A DNA stretch of 64,000 nucleotides, taken from Phellopilus nigrolimitatus. Its lineage: Eukaryota > Basidiomycota > Agaricomycetes > Hymenochaetales > Hymenochaetaceae. The notes below the pieces were generated by a model, which saw only the letters and a program-made list of their open reading frames with translations, did not search any database and had not been told where the DNA came from. The DNA lies in contig JAJOHG010000067.1 of assembly GCA_021029095.1 (NCBI GenBank), forward strand, positions 81,440 to 145,439. The letters are read 5' to 3'. Position numbers and translations under genes: made by a program. Shown piece after piece: positions 52,751-63,822 of this stretch. How positions within the stretch are numbered: position 1 is the stretch's first letter; each line of letters begins with the position of its first letter.

Positions 52751-53927
52751 ATGGATATCCCCATCCCCGGCTTGCACGCTACAGATCAGCAAAGACCATC
52801 TATTAGTTCTGATTCTGAGGCCGAATTGGTGAGCGGTGGCTCCTGCGCGCCCCAGACACGTAGACTAATATGCTGAGCTGCACGGGATTTTCGTTTGACC
52901 TAATACAGACGCCCGCTTCTCCCATGACTCGCCGCAGACTCCTCGCAGAACTTGCGTCCCTTCAACAGAATCGGTTAGTGGGGCCGCTGCCAGTTTCCCG
53001 CCTTGAGTACACGGGCGGTTTTCTGTTCAGTGGACACGAAGTTCCCGACGTGGCTGTATCAAATTCGGGTCACTCGCTGATGGTACAGAACGGCCGAGAG
53101 GAAGCAGGTAGCACGGCTACCGCAAACCAGTCGATGTATGAAGGCCTTCAAGTCGAGAATACTCCTCATGGTGCCATTATGAAGAGGTACACTGTCCTGC
53201 GCAGCTGTCCGAACGGACAATTGGTAATTGTCAATGGTTGTACGGGAAATGTGGTCTGTACACACAAGCTCCACGCCCGCTTATACCCCGATGTTGCGAT
53301 CAAAGCCGTAGGACTAGCAGTGGAAGACTCCGGTGTGAACTCGTGCGTGATCTTGGTGGCCCAGCTACTGGACGGGTTTGGAGCCGGTATATTTCGCGTC
53401 CATATTCTGTGAAATCTCGCGCGAGCTCATGCGTTCGTGCCGTTCACCTAGAGTTTGTCGAAGTAATCAGTGTCGACACAGAGGATTGGAATACCGAGAT
53501 CCTTTTCTGCGGCGAGCTGATCGAGAGTAATGGGTCTCACGACGCCGGACATATCCATATTTTGCGGCACGCCCAAATTGCTCTCCTCGTCTCGCACAGG
53601 TGTCTCGTCTTAGTTGACTGGGCGAGAAAAAGAATAGTATGCGTAAAAACCGTGAGGATCTTCGATATTGCATCAAGGCACATACTGAATAGAGTTCTTC
53701 AGTCTCCACCAAAATCCTTTATCAAAGCGAAATTGCTGCGAACACACTTGGTTCTCGAAGAGCGTCAAGAACACGACTCGAAAGTTAAGGGCGCGGTACC
53801 CTCGAGATCCGTGATCGTCTCTCTCGCCGATGTGTGGAAGGAGGTCGCCTCGAGAGCGTTTGCCAATCAAGTTCTTCTCTTGGACAATATCCCGAATGCA
53901 GGATTGCTTACCCAGGAAGGCGAATAG
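52751..53927 (+). CDS. Unrecognised protein, three-exon model, 343 aa (3' end uncertain)
   Basis: Exons 52751-52828, 52909-53386 and 53452-53927 join in one frame (343 residues). The start is MDIPIPGLHATDQQRP. The body has strand-rich stretches such as YTGGFLFSGHEVPDVAVSNS, YTVLRSCPNGQLVIVNGCTG, NTEILFCGELIES and LLVSHRCLVLVDWARKRIVC, which read like a beta-propeller-type protein but without clear WD repeats. Coding-like segments continue beyond 53927 (VDGEIFKVRLFSLYGPRI near 53955; GSQDRDHHGDRF near 54475; NYRVVRELQPSRLVFSPHDH near 54655), so the real gene may extend to about 54798 with more introns. No known family recognised. Confidence 0.4.
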
Positions 53928-53939
53928 CCGAACGCACAT

Positions 53940-54711
53940 ACGACGTAGTGAGTGGACGGTGAAATCTTTAAAGTGCGCTTGTTCTCCCTGTATGGTCCGC
54001 GCATTCTCATGCCGATCATTCGTTTTATATAGAGCACGTATCGTCGGACTTGTATGAACCTGTTCCGAGCCTTAAGTAGTCGATATACAGGCTGGATGAG
54101 GCGTTCTTGTAATCTAAACATTCTCGATCTTGATGTACAGATGAATTAGGGAGCAGGAGTCGACTTCGCCCAGGGTGAAGAGCCTTGGAGAACATCTAGT
54201 AAAAGGGCGAGGTACGATGCACAATGAATCTGAATCCCAAGAAGCTTTTGTACTCGAAGTCAGAGTGAGATATGAAGATTTAAAAAGTTATGGCACTCAC
54301 AATGTACCCGAGAACCTAATGCGCTAGAAAAACGAGCAGTCTGATTCCCAGACTTTCTCACTCCAATTTGCGTGTCCTTTGAAAATTTGCCCTTCTCAGG
54401 GTTTCCCTATGCACTCTCCCGAAGATATTGAACAGTTTTCTCTGTACTCGGCATCGGCTCACAGGACCGCGATCACCACGGTGACCGATTTGTTTCTATG
54501 TCCAAGGGTCGCGCGCGTTTGCTTGTTGTCCAACATAAAGATGCGGTTTGCGGCAATAGTGGACGTTGCGTATACGTCGCTATATTGTAGCATGCCGTTA
54601 GTCGTCGTCGCAGCTGAACAACGAACACTCGACGACGGACTGTGGACCTCGGCAACTACCGAGTCGTGCGCGAACTGCAGCCTTCGCGTCTTGTCTTCTC
54701 GCCGCACGACC
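53940..54711 (+). other. Possible downstream exons of the 52751 gene
   Basis: Plus-strand pieces without stops in mutually different frames: 53950-54030 (EIFKVRLFSLYGPRILMPII), 54440-54590 (VLGIGSQDRDHHGD, MSKGRARLLVVQHKDAVCGN) and 54650-54798 (NYRVVRELQPSRLV, HALGTLLSPLRQNQAALAAI). They resemble exons of a single gene more than noise, but borders are not certain. They may belong to the gene at 52751. Confidence 0.35.
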
Positions 54712-55683
54712 ATGGTCCATCGCACGCCCTGGGCACACTCCTCAGTCCCCTCAGACAGAATCAAGCCGCACTCGCGGCCATCGACGCCAGCGAAGAATAA
54801 AGGGAAAGCAAAGGACACGTCGGCGCCGGCGCCGCACGCACCGAAGAGCGCCGCCGTCCGCGCGCTCGAGGACCACCATCGCGGACCTCATGTCCTCGTC
54901 CGGCCGCGAGCTCAGCGCACAGGGCGGCTGCTTCTGCCAAGGTGCGTTCCACTTCCTATTCTATAAACTTTCTTCTGAGTAATTTATACATGGATGGTTT
55001 GTGTATCAGCCAGGACGCATGCGCTTGCACGGCACGCACCGCTCTGCGCGCACTGCGGCCTCGTCCTCTGCACGCTCAACCCGCCGCATCTCGCCTGCCC
55101 GCACTGTGCCGCCCCGCTCCTCTCCCCGCCTGCGCACGCCGTGCTCCTCGAGTCGCTCGGTAGCGAGCTCGCCGCGGTCCTCGCTCGGGAGGAGGCAGAC
55201 ACGCAGCGCAAGCTCGAGGAGGCACGTGAGGCCGCCAGCGCGTTCCCGCAGCTCTTCCATGGTGATGCGAGAGGAGATGGGCCTAGCGTGTCGAGTCCGG
55301 CGGCGCCGAAGGCGAACCAGGCACATAAGGTACTTTCGCTCAACGCAAAGACGAAGCGCGTCACCGTTGCGTCGTATACGCCCCCACGGCCGCCTGCGCC
55401 CGCCACCTCCTCGCATTCTGGAGCCGGCGAAGAAGATTCGACAACGATGGAGGACCCGCCGCCCGCATGTGTACCGCCGCCAGGGCGCGACAGTCCACAC
55501 GCGCTTGGCAGGCCGGATGCCATGCGCCCGTGGGCAGACGTCCGTGGGGATGGCTTCGTGCGTACGCTGACGTATGTACGCGAACCCCGCATCGACCGCG
55601 AGGAACTGAAGGAAGGCAGGAAGGCGCGGAAAGCGAAGAAGGCGAGAGACCGGGCTGAGGGAAGTGCTGCTGCTGCAGATTAA
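54712..55683 (+). CDS. ASC-1/TRIP4-type C2HC5 zinc-finger protein, with apparent frameshift
   Basis: The zinc finger has the C2HC5 layout of activating signal cointegrator 1: CFCQ before an intron (54942-55009), then ARTHALARHAPLCAHCGLVLC and PPHLACPHC. Downstream is a charged helix (LGSELAAVLAREEADTQRKL) and a basic tail ending KARKAKKARDR. In other organisms this subunit belongs to a complex with the ASCC3 helicase in transcription and ribosome rescue. The first exon reads KSAAVRALED and then leaves frame; the expected continuation TIADLMSSSGRELSAQGG is in the +1 frame from about 54874. A one-base excess near GAGGACCACCATC would explain this. The start at 54712 is tentative. Confidence 0.6.
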
Positions 55684-55759
55684 GTAGGCTCGCGATCTCG
55701 TTCTTCTTTCTTTCGCGCTATTCATTGTACCATGGTATACGAATGCAGTCACTTATAAA
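55684..55759. other. 3' flank between the zinc-finger gene and the next fragment
   Basis: Short non-coding stretch with an A run at 55759-55768 nearby; nothing else seen. Confidence 0.4.
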
Positions 55760-56310
55760 AAAAAAAAATTGCCCCGGAAAGCAACAAACACAGCCTTTTC
55801 CTTCTTCCTGAACAAGTACACAAGCCGTGCGCTGAGATAGATCATCACCCAAATGATCACACTTATCACTGCATCCAAACCCCGAATCCAGGCGAGTTGT
55901 CATTTAAATCGAGAAAAAGACAGTGCACTCACCCTTCCGCGCCAGCTCTAGTGACTCCGCGTACTCTTCCTGGCCGTACGAGCTCGACAGGCCGCCCGCC
56001 TTCACGAGGCCTGTCGGGCTCTGCGGCCAGATGCCCATCAACATGATTGTGAACGCTACCCCGTCCACTTGCGCGCGTAGCAATCCAGATCAGTGTTTCC
56101 CACCACGAAGCTCCCTACATGTCGTCCAGACTTCCGCTGAATGAGTTTCCACGCACTATGAAGCCTTGCGGGAATGAGAGGGACGTTCTGGACCTTCGAG
56201 TATATACCCGGAAGCGTCTCATGGATGTGGCCGACGTCGAGCCCCGCTTCGTGCGATGCTCGCCTGGATGACCAGCCCTGAACTGGTCGACGCCTCGGCA
56301 CTATGCCTGC
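55760..56310 (-). pseudogene. Unrecognised membrane-protein fragment, broken
   Basis: On the minus strand two pieces look coding. 56301-56060 reads GLDVGHIHETLPGIYSKVQN, PLIPARLHSAWKLIQ, then a stop right where another frame begins VAFTIMLMGIWPQSPTGLVK and continues GGLSSSYGQEEYAESLELAR to about 55940. A putative intron (GTGAGTGCAC donor) leads to a helix ISVIIWVMIYLSARLVYLF with RKKEK near 55860. This suggests an exon-intron gene with a membrane helix that has suffered a frameshift near 56056, or a wrong exon model. No family recognised. Confidence 0.35.
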
Positions 56311-57118
56311 CTCTCGTTACCTATACAGGCCGCTCGCCGCACGCACACTACCGCCGACTGGCCTTTTTTTCAGATACAGTAGCTTTGTGCCATATTCACC
56401 ATCTTCGGATGTTTCAGGGCAACTGTCTTGTGGCAACTCCGGCTCTCTTGCGCTGGCCCTTATTCTACTCGTTCTGCGACTGGGATGCATTGCATTTACC
56501 GCCATCATTGTCTGTTTTTGCCTATCAGGATGCGTGACTGAAGGCTCGGAACTCCGGCGCTCTTTTGTCAAGTCGAACTCAGTTACGCAGCTTTTATTTT
56601 CTTCTCGGTCTCCTCTCATATTGTCTCTTGCTCTGTTCCTTCTCACTCGTTGAATGTATTGTATCGTATGACACTGTACTCGTCTGTAACGGTCTCAAAG
56701 AGAATCACTCCTCCAGAGCCTCTCTTGGATGCTGTGTAGTTTCTCTCCCCGTGAGATGCAAAGGTGCACAGACTCTCCGTCCCCAAGTCGAAAGTCTGAT
56801 GACAAGGAATTGTCTACGGTACTCCTTCGGCAATGACCGGCTTTCGCCCATGGACGACTCGACAACACGGAACTGCGGAATAATGAAGAGAGCAAGTTCC
56901 GGTCGCCTCTAGAAACACTTTGGTGTCCTGTGTATTAATTATTTTGCCATAGGTATGCAATAGAAAACTGCACTAATGCCTATACATCGGCTAGACCTGA
57001 CGTAGACATGGATAGATAGTGAAGACTTGCACCCAAATCTAGTATTACGTTCTCACGCAGGATTTCCCCCTCGTCTAGTGACTCTAGTCTGACTTGCTTC
57101 TGTCCGCCTGGCTCCGCC
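56311..57118. other. Intergenic, no gene seen
   Basis: Short open frames on both strands without recognisable content. The last 60 bp precede the regulator-like gene. Confidence 0.45.
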
Positions 57119-59318
57119 ATGCCGACCTCCGCCAGCGTCGCCCTTCTTTTCCGCCCGTTCCTCAACCATGCCGCCCAACTTTCTGCTGCCCAGGCTCCCT
57201 CCCAATTAGCTCTGCTTCTTTCCTCCGCGCTTGCAGACGCGAACGCCCTCCGTCGCGAGCTTACCGTCGCGCAGAGCCGCGCCACTCGCGCAGAGCGCCT
57301 TCTGGCGTCGCTCCAGGGCCTGTTTTCTCGAGATTCTCCTGACCCAAACGTAAACGGAGAAGACCAATGGAGAGAAGGGAAAGGGAGAAGGACGTGAAAG
57401 CGGAGTCTAAATTGCCTGAGAGCGCCGTGAAGGACGTCCTCGACGCCGAGGCACGCGCTGAGCGGTAAGTAGCAGGTTTTTCTTGATTTTGTTTTCGCTT
57501 GCTGAATGTATGCTGCACAGTGCACATGCCGACCTCGCTGTATTACTGTGCTCCCCCTGCCGCCGTCCGCCACGGGGCTCTCAATGTCCGCTGCGGGTGT
57601 CGTGCCCTCGAAACGCAACCACAGGAGCAGGAGCGGCCGCGGGCAGGAGGAGCTGCTTAACGGGGAGTGCGAAAAGGCCTTCGATGGAAAGAGGCGCAGG
57701 GTCGGCAGTGGGACATGGAGGTTGATTCCGTACGTTGCATTTTTTCTTCGTGAATTCTTGGAACGATATACTGACTGCTTGTGAATCTACAGCCTTCTCT
57801 CTCCCCGCCTCAGCATGTCCGCGCGCATGCCGCTAACCCGCCGTATGCTCATGTCCACGCGTCCCATCCTCTTTCCGCGCACCCAACCGCGCTCCCCGCT
57901 GCACCGCTCCCACACTCGTTTTCTAGGACGTACGACACCCCCCACCCAACCGCCTGGACCGCGCACGCTGCGCCTCCTCCGCCTCCGGGCGGTGGGCCGA
58001 CGCGCAATCTGTCTATCTATCTCCGTTACCGCGAGACCATTGGCGCAGCAACGGTATCCGTTTCTTCGCCGCCCGGTACGGACGGGATTAAGTACGACAG
58101 CAGGTTTGGTGCGAAATACGACAGCAACGCACATGCACATAGCGGCTCGCGCCACCCGAGCGTCGCGCGCATGGGATACGACGACGCAGATCTCGAGCAT
58201 ATCAGGGTAGACGCGCGAGAGCTTGTGAGGGACGCGAAGGAGCGCGAGTATGCTTCGTCGCGGCAGCACCACCACGCGCCTGGCATCGACTACTACCCAA
58301 ACGCCGCGCTTATGGGTTCCAACATCGGCGCAGTCGCGCGAGCCCATCGCCCATTGCTATCCTCGGCGCATGTCCACTCCGTGCCGCCGACGGTCCACCA
58401 ATGCCAGACGACCATATTCGCGCCGCCCGTCACGGGTGCAGCCCCCGGGAAAGCGTCGTCGAAAGAGTCGTCGCAAACGTCGTCGACCCACTCGGCGAAC
58501 GGCGACGCCCGGGTCATTGGCCTGAGTCCCAATGCGAACAGAAACGGGAACGTGATAGTGAATATGGACGGCAACGGCGTTAATGGTGCGGGGATGCGGT
58601 CGGGTCCTGGAGGAGGCGGCGCAAAGGCGTCGGTGCCTTCGAGGCAGTTGGTCACGTTCGGACCGGACGGGGTAGCCGTCAACGGCGGTACGTACACCTC
58701 CCTTTCTTCTAAAGAATAAAAGATCCTCACATACTACTTCTTGCAGGAGATGCAAGCGCGCTCCAGGCTGCGACACTTCTCGGTGGCAGCTTCCCTGCAC
58801 AGAACGCGCAGGTCCAGCGCATATGCCGGCAGTGCGGCGTGTCCAGCCGCTACAAGAACAAGTGCATCGAGAAGTGGGGCCCTGGTTCTGAGTGGCACAG
58901 CACTGTGTGCGACCGGTCCCGCAAGATAAAGCGCGTCGAGCGCGGTGGTACTCTGGACTCCGTGAGCGCAAGCCAACAGACGCAGATGATCGCGCACCGC
59001 TCGTTGCACCCCGCGTTCGCGTCAGCGCTCGCGCACTCTGCAAGTCAGAGCCAGCACACATCGGTCGGCCACGCACATGCAACAGCGCGTCAGGACGCGC
59101 TGTTGGTTGTCCACCATACAGGGCGCGCACAGACAGTCGCAGATGCTGAGTCTCAGGCTGGTGAGCCATTATCAGGAGCACGAACACGATCCGGAGAGCC
59201 GCTCATCGGTGTCTGCGTACGCCGCGAGCGGGAGACTGCATCCTGCGGAATCCGCGCATCTCAGACATATCACTCGGCGTCTGCGTTCTGCTCGCGCGTG
59301 GAGATAGAGTTAATATAA
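57119..59318 (+). CDS. Zinc-finger regulator-like gene, copy 1 (multi-exon, exon model partial)
   Basis: Coding pieces in order: 57119-57395 (MPTSASVALLFRPFLNHAAQ, then a helix LADANALRRELTVAQSRATR); about 57400-57470 (SKLPESAVKDVLDAEARAER); about 57540-57719 (SATGLSMSAAGVVPSKRNHR, ELLNGECEKAFDGKRRR); 57793-58687 (proline/alanine/histidine-rich); and, after a 59-bp intron, 58747-59318. The last exon has a Cys finger (RICRQCGVSSRYKNKCIEKW, STVCDRSRKIKRVERGG), a C-x2-C...C layout similar to a fungal DNA-binding or GATA-like finger, but the usual fourth Cys is Ser. Near 59138 the frame seems shifted by two missing bases compared with copy 2. It may be damaged; nuclear function is inferred. Confidence 0.5.
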
Positions 59319-59552
59319 GGTGGCGTCGGCGTGCGCATTTTGGCTCAATAGTCCACTGGCGTTCATATTTGTGGCGCGCGCAAATACCCTAACCCTCAAT
59401 ACTCGCAACATGGCGCGCGAGCACCGTCATTACCACTGCACGCGCACGGGCGAGAGATGCTCTCACCGCGTGCTGTCCTAGCGAGTTTACCATGCACGCG
59501 CACGCGCACTAGCTGATGCTTGTCGCGATGCGTGCCGGTGTAGACGGCGCGA
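59319..59552. other. Non-coding, GC-rich
   Basis: Contains CCTAACCCTCAATACTCG near 59390, a single telomere-like CCCTAA word, and GCGCACGCGCA-type alternating tracts. No gene. Confidence 0.4.
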
Positions 59553-60250
59553 GTGCGGGTCCTCGCCAGCTCGCGGCGCCCCAAGCGGCTCGAGTCTTTC
59601 GTTCAAGTAACGCGCGATGCCCTAGCATCACCCGCTACTGATGCTGCCCCGCCTTCACCGGTAGCGGTGGGCCTCACCCCGCGTGCGACATACCGACATC
59701 ATCATCATCGCCACCGCCATCATCACAGTGTGGAGGAGACGGGTCCGTTCCGCGAAGAGGATGTACTGCTTTCGCTACAGCTCCTTGCTTATCTCAGAAA
59801 GTACCCGCGCTGAGCTTCCACCCGGCGACAGCGACAGGTAGTGCGGGCACGCTGTCGACATCAGCCGCGGCTGCTGGAGCGAGAGATAGTTGAAGCTGGA
59901 GAGGAAGCGCGTGGATTAGGGCCGGCGCGACGGCAAACGCGCACTCGGCCGCGACGGCGTCGGCAGATCTCAAGGAGAGCGACGACATAACCGAAGGCGG
60001 GTCGGGTGTCGGACAAGGTCAGAATACTGAAATCGACGGCGACAGCGCAAAAGGTGTGGTGGCCGGTGTCGGTGTTGGAAGTGGACGCGGGCCGGGAGGG
60101 CGCAGGGTTGACAGTCGCGCATGACAGGGTGGAGCGACAGGATAGAGAGCGCTAGCGACTTGCATCTGCAGTCGCTGCCGCCCTTGCGGGCATCCAACAT
60201 ATTGCACACTTCTCGATTGCTCGGAACAATGGTACACCGGTGAGTTAACA
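59553..60250 (+). pseudogene. Degenerate coding-like fragment (possibly from a MYND/Mub1-like protein)
   Basis: 59620-59811 reads SPATDAAPPSPVAVGLTPRA, a His-rich run (HHHHRHRHHH), then EETGPFREEDVLLSLQLLAY and a stop. A following frame reads SFHPATATGSAGTLSTSAAA. From about 60160 comes LASAVAAALAGIQHIAHFSI. The helix EEDVLLSLQLLAYLRKYPR reminds me of basidiomycete Mub1/SamB-like MYND proteins, but no MYND zinc finger is present, so this is a weak suggestion. Frames change repeatedly. Part of it (GACGGCGTCGGCAGATCTCAAG) recurs near 51090. Confidence 0.35.
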
Positions 60251-60489
60251 TTCAGTAAGTTTCCATTGAAATCTAAATGTCTCATTTTGTTCTCGAACAC
60301 AAACTGCTTCAAAGTTCGCAAGGCCGCGAGGACCAAGCGAGCATGTCCGTGCTCGCGCTGCGGGTTTTCCCAGTGCCAAGTCAGATACGACCGTGCCCGC
60401 AAACCTTGTAACCTCGTTCTTTGGCCCGCGAAGCACTCTCGGTGGTCCGCCAATGATGAGCATGTCGATTCCTATTAGCATGTGGTGGC

Positions 60490-61056
60490 ATGCAGCAGCA
60501 GCTGCTTGCTGCAGGAGCATCATCGATAACGGCAAAACCGTTCCCAGTGAATCATGCGGTTCCACGCCCAACGGCGCCTGCACCAGAGAGCGCCTCCCCT
60601 GCCGCCAACCCGGGCCTGAACGTTTTCCCGGCCGAGGAGCAGGCAACCATCCGCAGCTTCTTGTCGGCGGTCGGGATGTCTGAAGCAGAAGCGCTGGCGG
60701 ACGACGGGGCGGGGTACGCTGCCGCGCTCGATGCGGAAATCGAGGCACACATTGTGACGTTCGAGCGCAGGCGGGTGGTAGAGCGGATGCGGATGGGGAA
60801 GCAGGCACTGCCGGATCGAAACCAGGCGCTGGAGGCGCGCGAACGTCGGGCGCGTGCGCGCATATCGCCGCCACGAGCGGTGCGAGATGCTTCGGCTGTG
60901 GGTTCGAATCCGGGTGCAGATGCGAGTGAAGACGACATGGTCTCGATCTTGCACGCCGTGCACCATCTTCTCGAGCTCGCGCGGACCGCTATGCACAGCA
61001 AGACAAGCCACCGAATCGATGACGGTCTGCAGCAGCAACAGCAACAACACCGGTAG
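60490..61056 (+). CDS. Unrecognised open frame with helical and Gln-rich end (188 codons)
   Basis: Open from 60490 (no ATG at the very start of the frame; the upstream part may be an exon). It reads LNVFPAEEQATIRSFLSAVG, MSEAEALADDGAGYAAALDA, FERRRVVERMRMGKQALPDR and ends in a Gln run (LQQQQQQHR). Strong helical and charged composition suggests real coding, perhaps the N-terminal part of a duplicated regulator. The string GGGTTCGAATCCGG inside it looks like a tRNA B-box but has no tRNA fold around it. Confidence 0.3.
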   Translation: MQQQLLAAGASSITAKPFPVNHAVPRPTAPAPESASPAANPGLNVFPAEEQATIRSFLSAVGMSEAEALADDGAGYAAALDAEIEAHIVTFERRRVVERMRMGKQALPDRNQALEARERRARARISPPRAVRDASAVGSNPGADASEDDMVSILHAVHHLLELARTAMHSKTSHRIDDGLQQQQQQHR

Positions 61057-61279
61057 CTGCAATAACAACGGCAGCAACCCCCGCCACCGCCGCATAAGCA
61101 AATGCCGCCGCCGCCGCCGTCCATGGTGCTCAACCGGCCGGTTGAAGGGCGCTGCGCTACACGCACGCGCACTGGCACGGCCGTCTAAAACCGCAGCTGC
61201 GTGCGCGCGTACTCGATTCGCGTCTGCCCGACTGCTGGCACCGTCTCCCGCCCCGCGAATCGACCCACGGTAGCCCGTG
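61057..61279. other. Non-coding, CAG/CCG-rich
   Basis: CAACAACGGCAGCAACCCCCGC and GCCGCCGCCGCCGTCC low-complexity tracts; no gene. Confidence 0.4.
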
Positions 61280-62812
61280 CGTCGTGCACGAGTTCGACGA
61301 GAACGGGAGCTTAGTCGACGCACTAGAGAGAGACGAAGAGGGCGGCGACGGCGTGCTCAAGGTACGTACACCCGACTCTTCCTCCAATGAATGAAAAATA
61401 CTGACATACTACTTATTGCAGGAGGCGCAACCGCGCCCCAGGCTGCGGCACTTCCGGCGGTGGCGTCTCCGCGTAGTACGCGCAGTGCCAGCGCATATGC
61501 CGGCAGTGCGGCGTGCCCGGCCGCTACAAGGACGGCAAGTGCGTCGAGAAGTGGGGCCCTGAACCTGAGAGACCGGGACTGTGTGCGCCGGTGCCACAAG
61601 AGGATGAAGCTCGTCGAGCGCCGCGGTACTCTGGACTCCGTGAGCGCAAGTCAGCAGGCGCAGATGATCGCGCACCGCTCATCGCACTCCGGCCTCGCGC
61701 ATTCGCAGTCCCAGTCCGCGCTCGCGCACTCTGCGGGCCAGAACCAGCACGCATCGGTCGGCCGCGCACGTGCTACGGCGCGCCGGGGCACGCTGTTGGT
61801 TAACCACCACACCGGGCGCGCACAGACGCAGTCACACAGTTGCTGAGCCCCAGGCCCGTGAGCCATTATCGTGAGCACGAACGTGGCCAGGAAAGCCGAG
61901 GGGGCTCGAGCCGCTCGCACTCCGGCTCTCCGGTGTCTGCGCACGCCTCTGTAGTGGTGAGCGGGAGGCTGCATCCTGCGGAATCCGCGCAGCTCAGTTA
62001 AAGCCAGGTGTATCAAGGCCAGGTGTATCCCTCGGCCGCCACAAACATCAGCGTGAGTAGACTGGCAAGCCAGAATGCGCACATGCGCCCTCTGACGCCG
62101 GCTTATATCAACTCTATCTCCACGCGCGAGCAGTACGCAAACGGTTCTTCCTCGCGTGCCCTTCCTCGTCAGCATGGCCTGTCGCACGCGCGGTCCGCCG
62201 CAGCAGTCACCGGAGGAGGCACTGGGAGTTGTGGCTCGAGCATGAATGAGGAGGACCTGCTCGACTGCGATGGGGACAGGGACGTCAAGGAGGACGCGCT
62301 CCTCGATGGCGAGGGGGAGGGAGAGGGCGAAGGCGATATGGATATCGACGCGGAGATCGCGCGCGCCGCAAACGGGCCCTCGTCTTCGCTCTCCTCGCTC
62401 GCGAAGTTGCAGATCCAGAGCCCGCTGAAGACCATGCAGCTGAGCTACCCAGCCCTGAGCGTGCGGCAATACCACGATATACACTCCCCCGGCATCAATG
62501 CTCTGGCCAGCGTGGCCGCATCCGCGAGGGGAGAATTGGGAAAGCACAGGCCAATGCTGCCCTCAGTTGCCACTATGGACCACACGCACGCAGTTTCGCG
62601 AGTACCATGCGTCGCGCGAGCGCGGGTGTGCCTCGCAGAAGGATGAGCTTGAAAACGGGTTCAATGGGATCGCGGGACGTCTATTCCGATGCCGAAGGGG
62701 ATGAGAACGGCGGTGAAAGCTCTGGCGAGAGCTCCGCGGAGGGCGACGCCGACGGTAATGCGGATGCGGAGATCATGGACGCGGTGGACACGGGCATGAA
62801 GGAGGACTAAGT
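61280..62812 (+). pseudogene. Zinc-finger regulator-like gene, copy 2 (frameshifted)
   Basis: Paralogue of 57119-59318. An exon ending LVDALERDEEGGDG joins over an intron (about 61361-61420, like 58688-58746) to the finger RICRQCGVPGRYKDGKCVEK. Here the sequence is one base short before the finger and again lacks a base after PEPE, so the rest (CHKRMKLVERRGTLDSVSAS) is in another frame. Downstream are VSHYREHE-like and SGRLHPAESAQLS pieces, a frame at 62008-62646 (MYQGQVYPSAATNISVSRLA, acidic GDMDIDAEIARAAN) and an acidic end (SRDVYSDAEGDENGGESSGE) stopping at 62810. At least three frame changes mark it as a pseudogene. Confidence 0.6.
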
Positions 62813-63420
62813 CCTCCTGGGACTCTGTGAGTTTCTTTTTGTTTCTTATTTGCTATTTTTCTCGCCTCTTTTCTTTCGCCGCTGCTTTCTCGTCGTCTTC
62901 CTCTCTTCCCTTCTGTGACTTCTAACAATGCATGGCATCTCACTTCCATTCTTCCTCTCCTCTATCTCGTTCTCGTAAGGCTCATGCTCATGTTCATGTC
63001 CTCGTTTTCTCAGCTGTCGATATGCAACCGAACCAAGGACTCGCAGCGCCCGCGCACACTCTCTGCCTCTGAGTACATTGACTTCGGCATTGTTGGTTCG
63101 CGTGAGCACGCTCGCGCCGATGTTTGGATGCTAGACCAGGTCCACACCCTTAAGGCCCTCTGCCACGACGCCGTGCGCTCCTCGTGCGCATGCTGGCAGA
63201 GCACGAGCAGCAGATATACATGCTCGTGGGCTTATGGGACAGCTGCGCAGCGCGCCTATGTATTGGAGCCGAGGTGTGTTGGGGTGTCTTACATTTCCGG
63301 TGACTTTTCCCCTCCTCACCTCCAATCCCTCCACAAGTTCAGCATGCATGCAGGTCCGAATTTCCCTAATATTGTCGTGAATTTTGCGGAATTTTTCGTC
63401 CACAGGAATCAGAAGTGAAT
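62813..63420 (+). other. Subtelomeric coding-like debris
   Basis: Plus-strand words in different frames look like protein remains: MLDQVHTLKALCHDAVRSS (63128-63184) followed in another frame by MLAEHEQQIYMLVGLWDSCA (63190-63250). No splice scheme explains the change. No complete gene. Confidence 0.35.
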
Positions 63421-63429
63421 TATTTTTGT

Positions 63430-63700
63430 ATTCCCAAGAATACATGCCCGAATACACGGGAATACATTTTGCTTTCCCACGGAGTACAAATGTATTCCGA
63501 GGAATACATGTGAATACATTTTACTTTCCCACGGAGTACACCGGAATACAATTGTACCCCGAAGAATGCACGTGAATGCATTGTCAGGTTCCCACGGAGT
63601 ACACCGGAATACAAATGTATTCCGAAGAATACGCGTGAATACATCGTGTGTTTCTCACGGAGTACACAGGAATACAATTGTATTCCGAGGAATACAGGTG
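63430..63700. repeat. Subtelomeric tandem repeat, period about 63 bp
   Basis: CACGGAGTACA recurs at about 63478, 63530, 63593 and 63656, spaced 52, 63 and 63 bp. Each unit contains GGAATACAA(A/T)TGTA(T/C)(T/C)CCGA(A/G)GAAT, which is partly self-complementary (GGAATACA / TGTATTCC). The repeat lies about 120 bp inside the telomere. Confidence 0.85.
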
Positions 63701-63822
63701 CGTTTTTTTTTCTTTTCCACAGAATACATTTTGAATTAGTGTGAATTAGTGTGAATTATTCTATTGGTCTTCGTATTCGTATGTATCCAGTGGGGAAAGT
63801 AGAATTTGATTGTCACGCAGGA
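63701..63822. other. Spacer between the subtelomeric repeat and the telomere
   Basis: Non-coding, with a short GTGTGAATTAGTGTGAATTA direct repeat near 63739 and a T run near 63703. Confidence 0.5.

Noticed and set aside
59390..59400. Interstitial telomere-like CCCTAACCC
   Set aside because: Only about one and a half repeat units in a GC-rich stretch; expected by chance.
60895..60915. Perfect tRNA B-box-like GGGTTCGAATCC
   Set aside because: It lies inside an open coding frame, has no A-box at the right distance, and the surrounding bases do not form a T-arm stem or an acceptor stem.
60520..61323. Minus-strand open frames of 208-267 codons
   Set aside because: Composition is low-complexity Arg, Ala, Cys and Ser from GC-rich repeats; no motif and no splice support.
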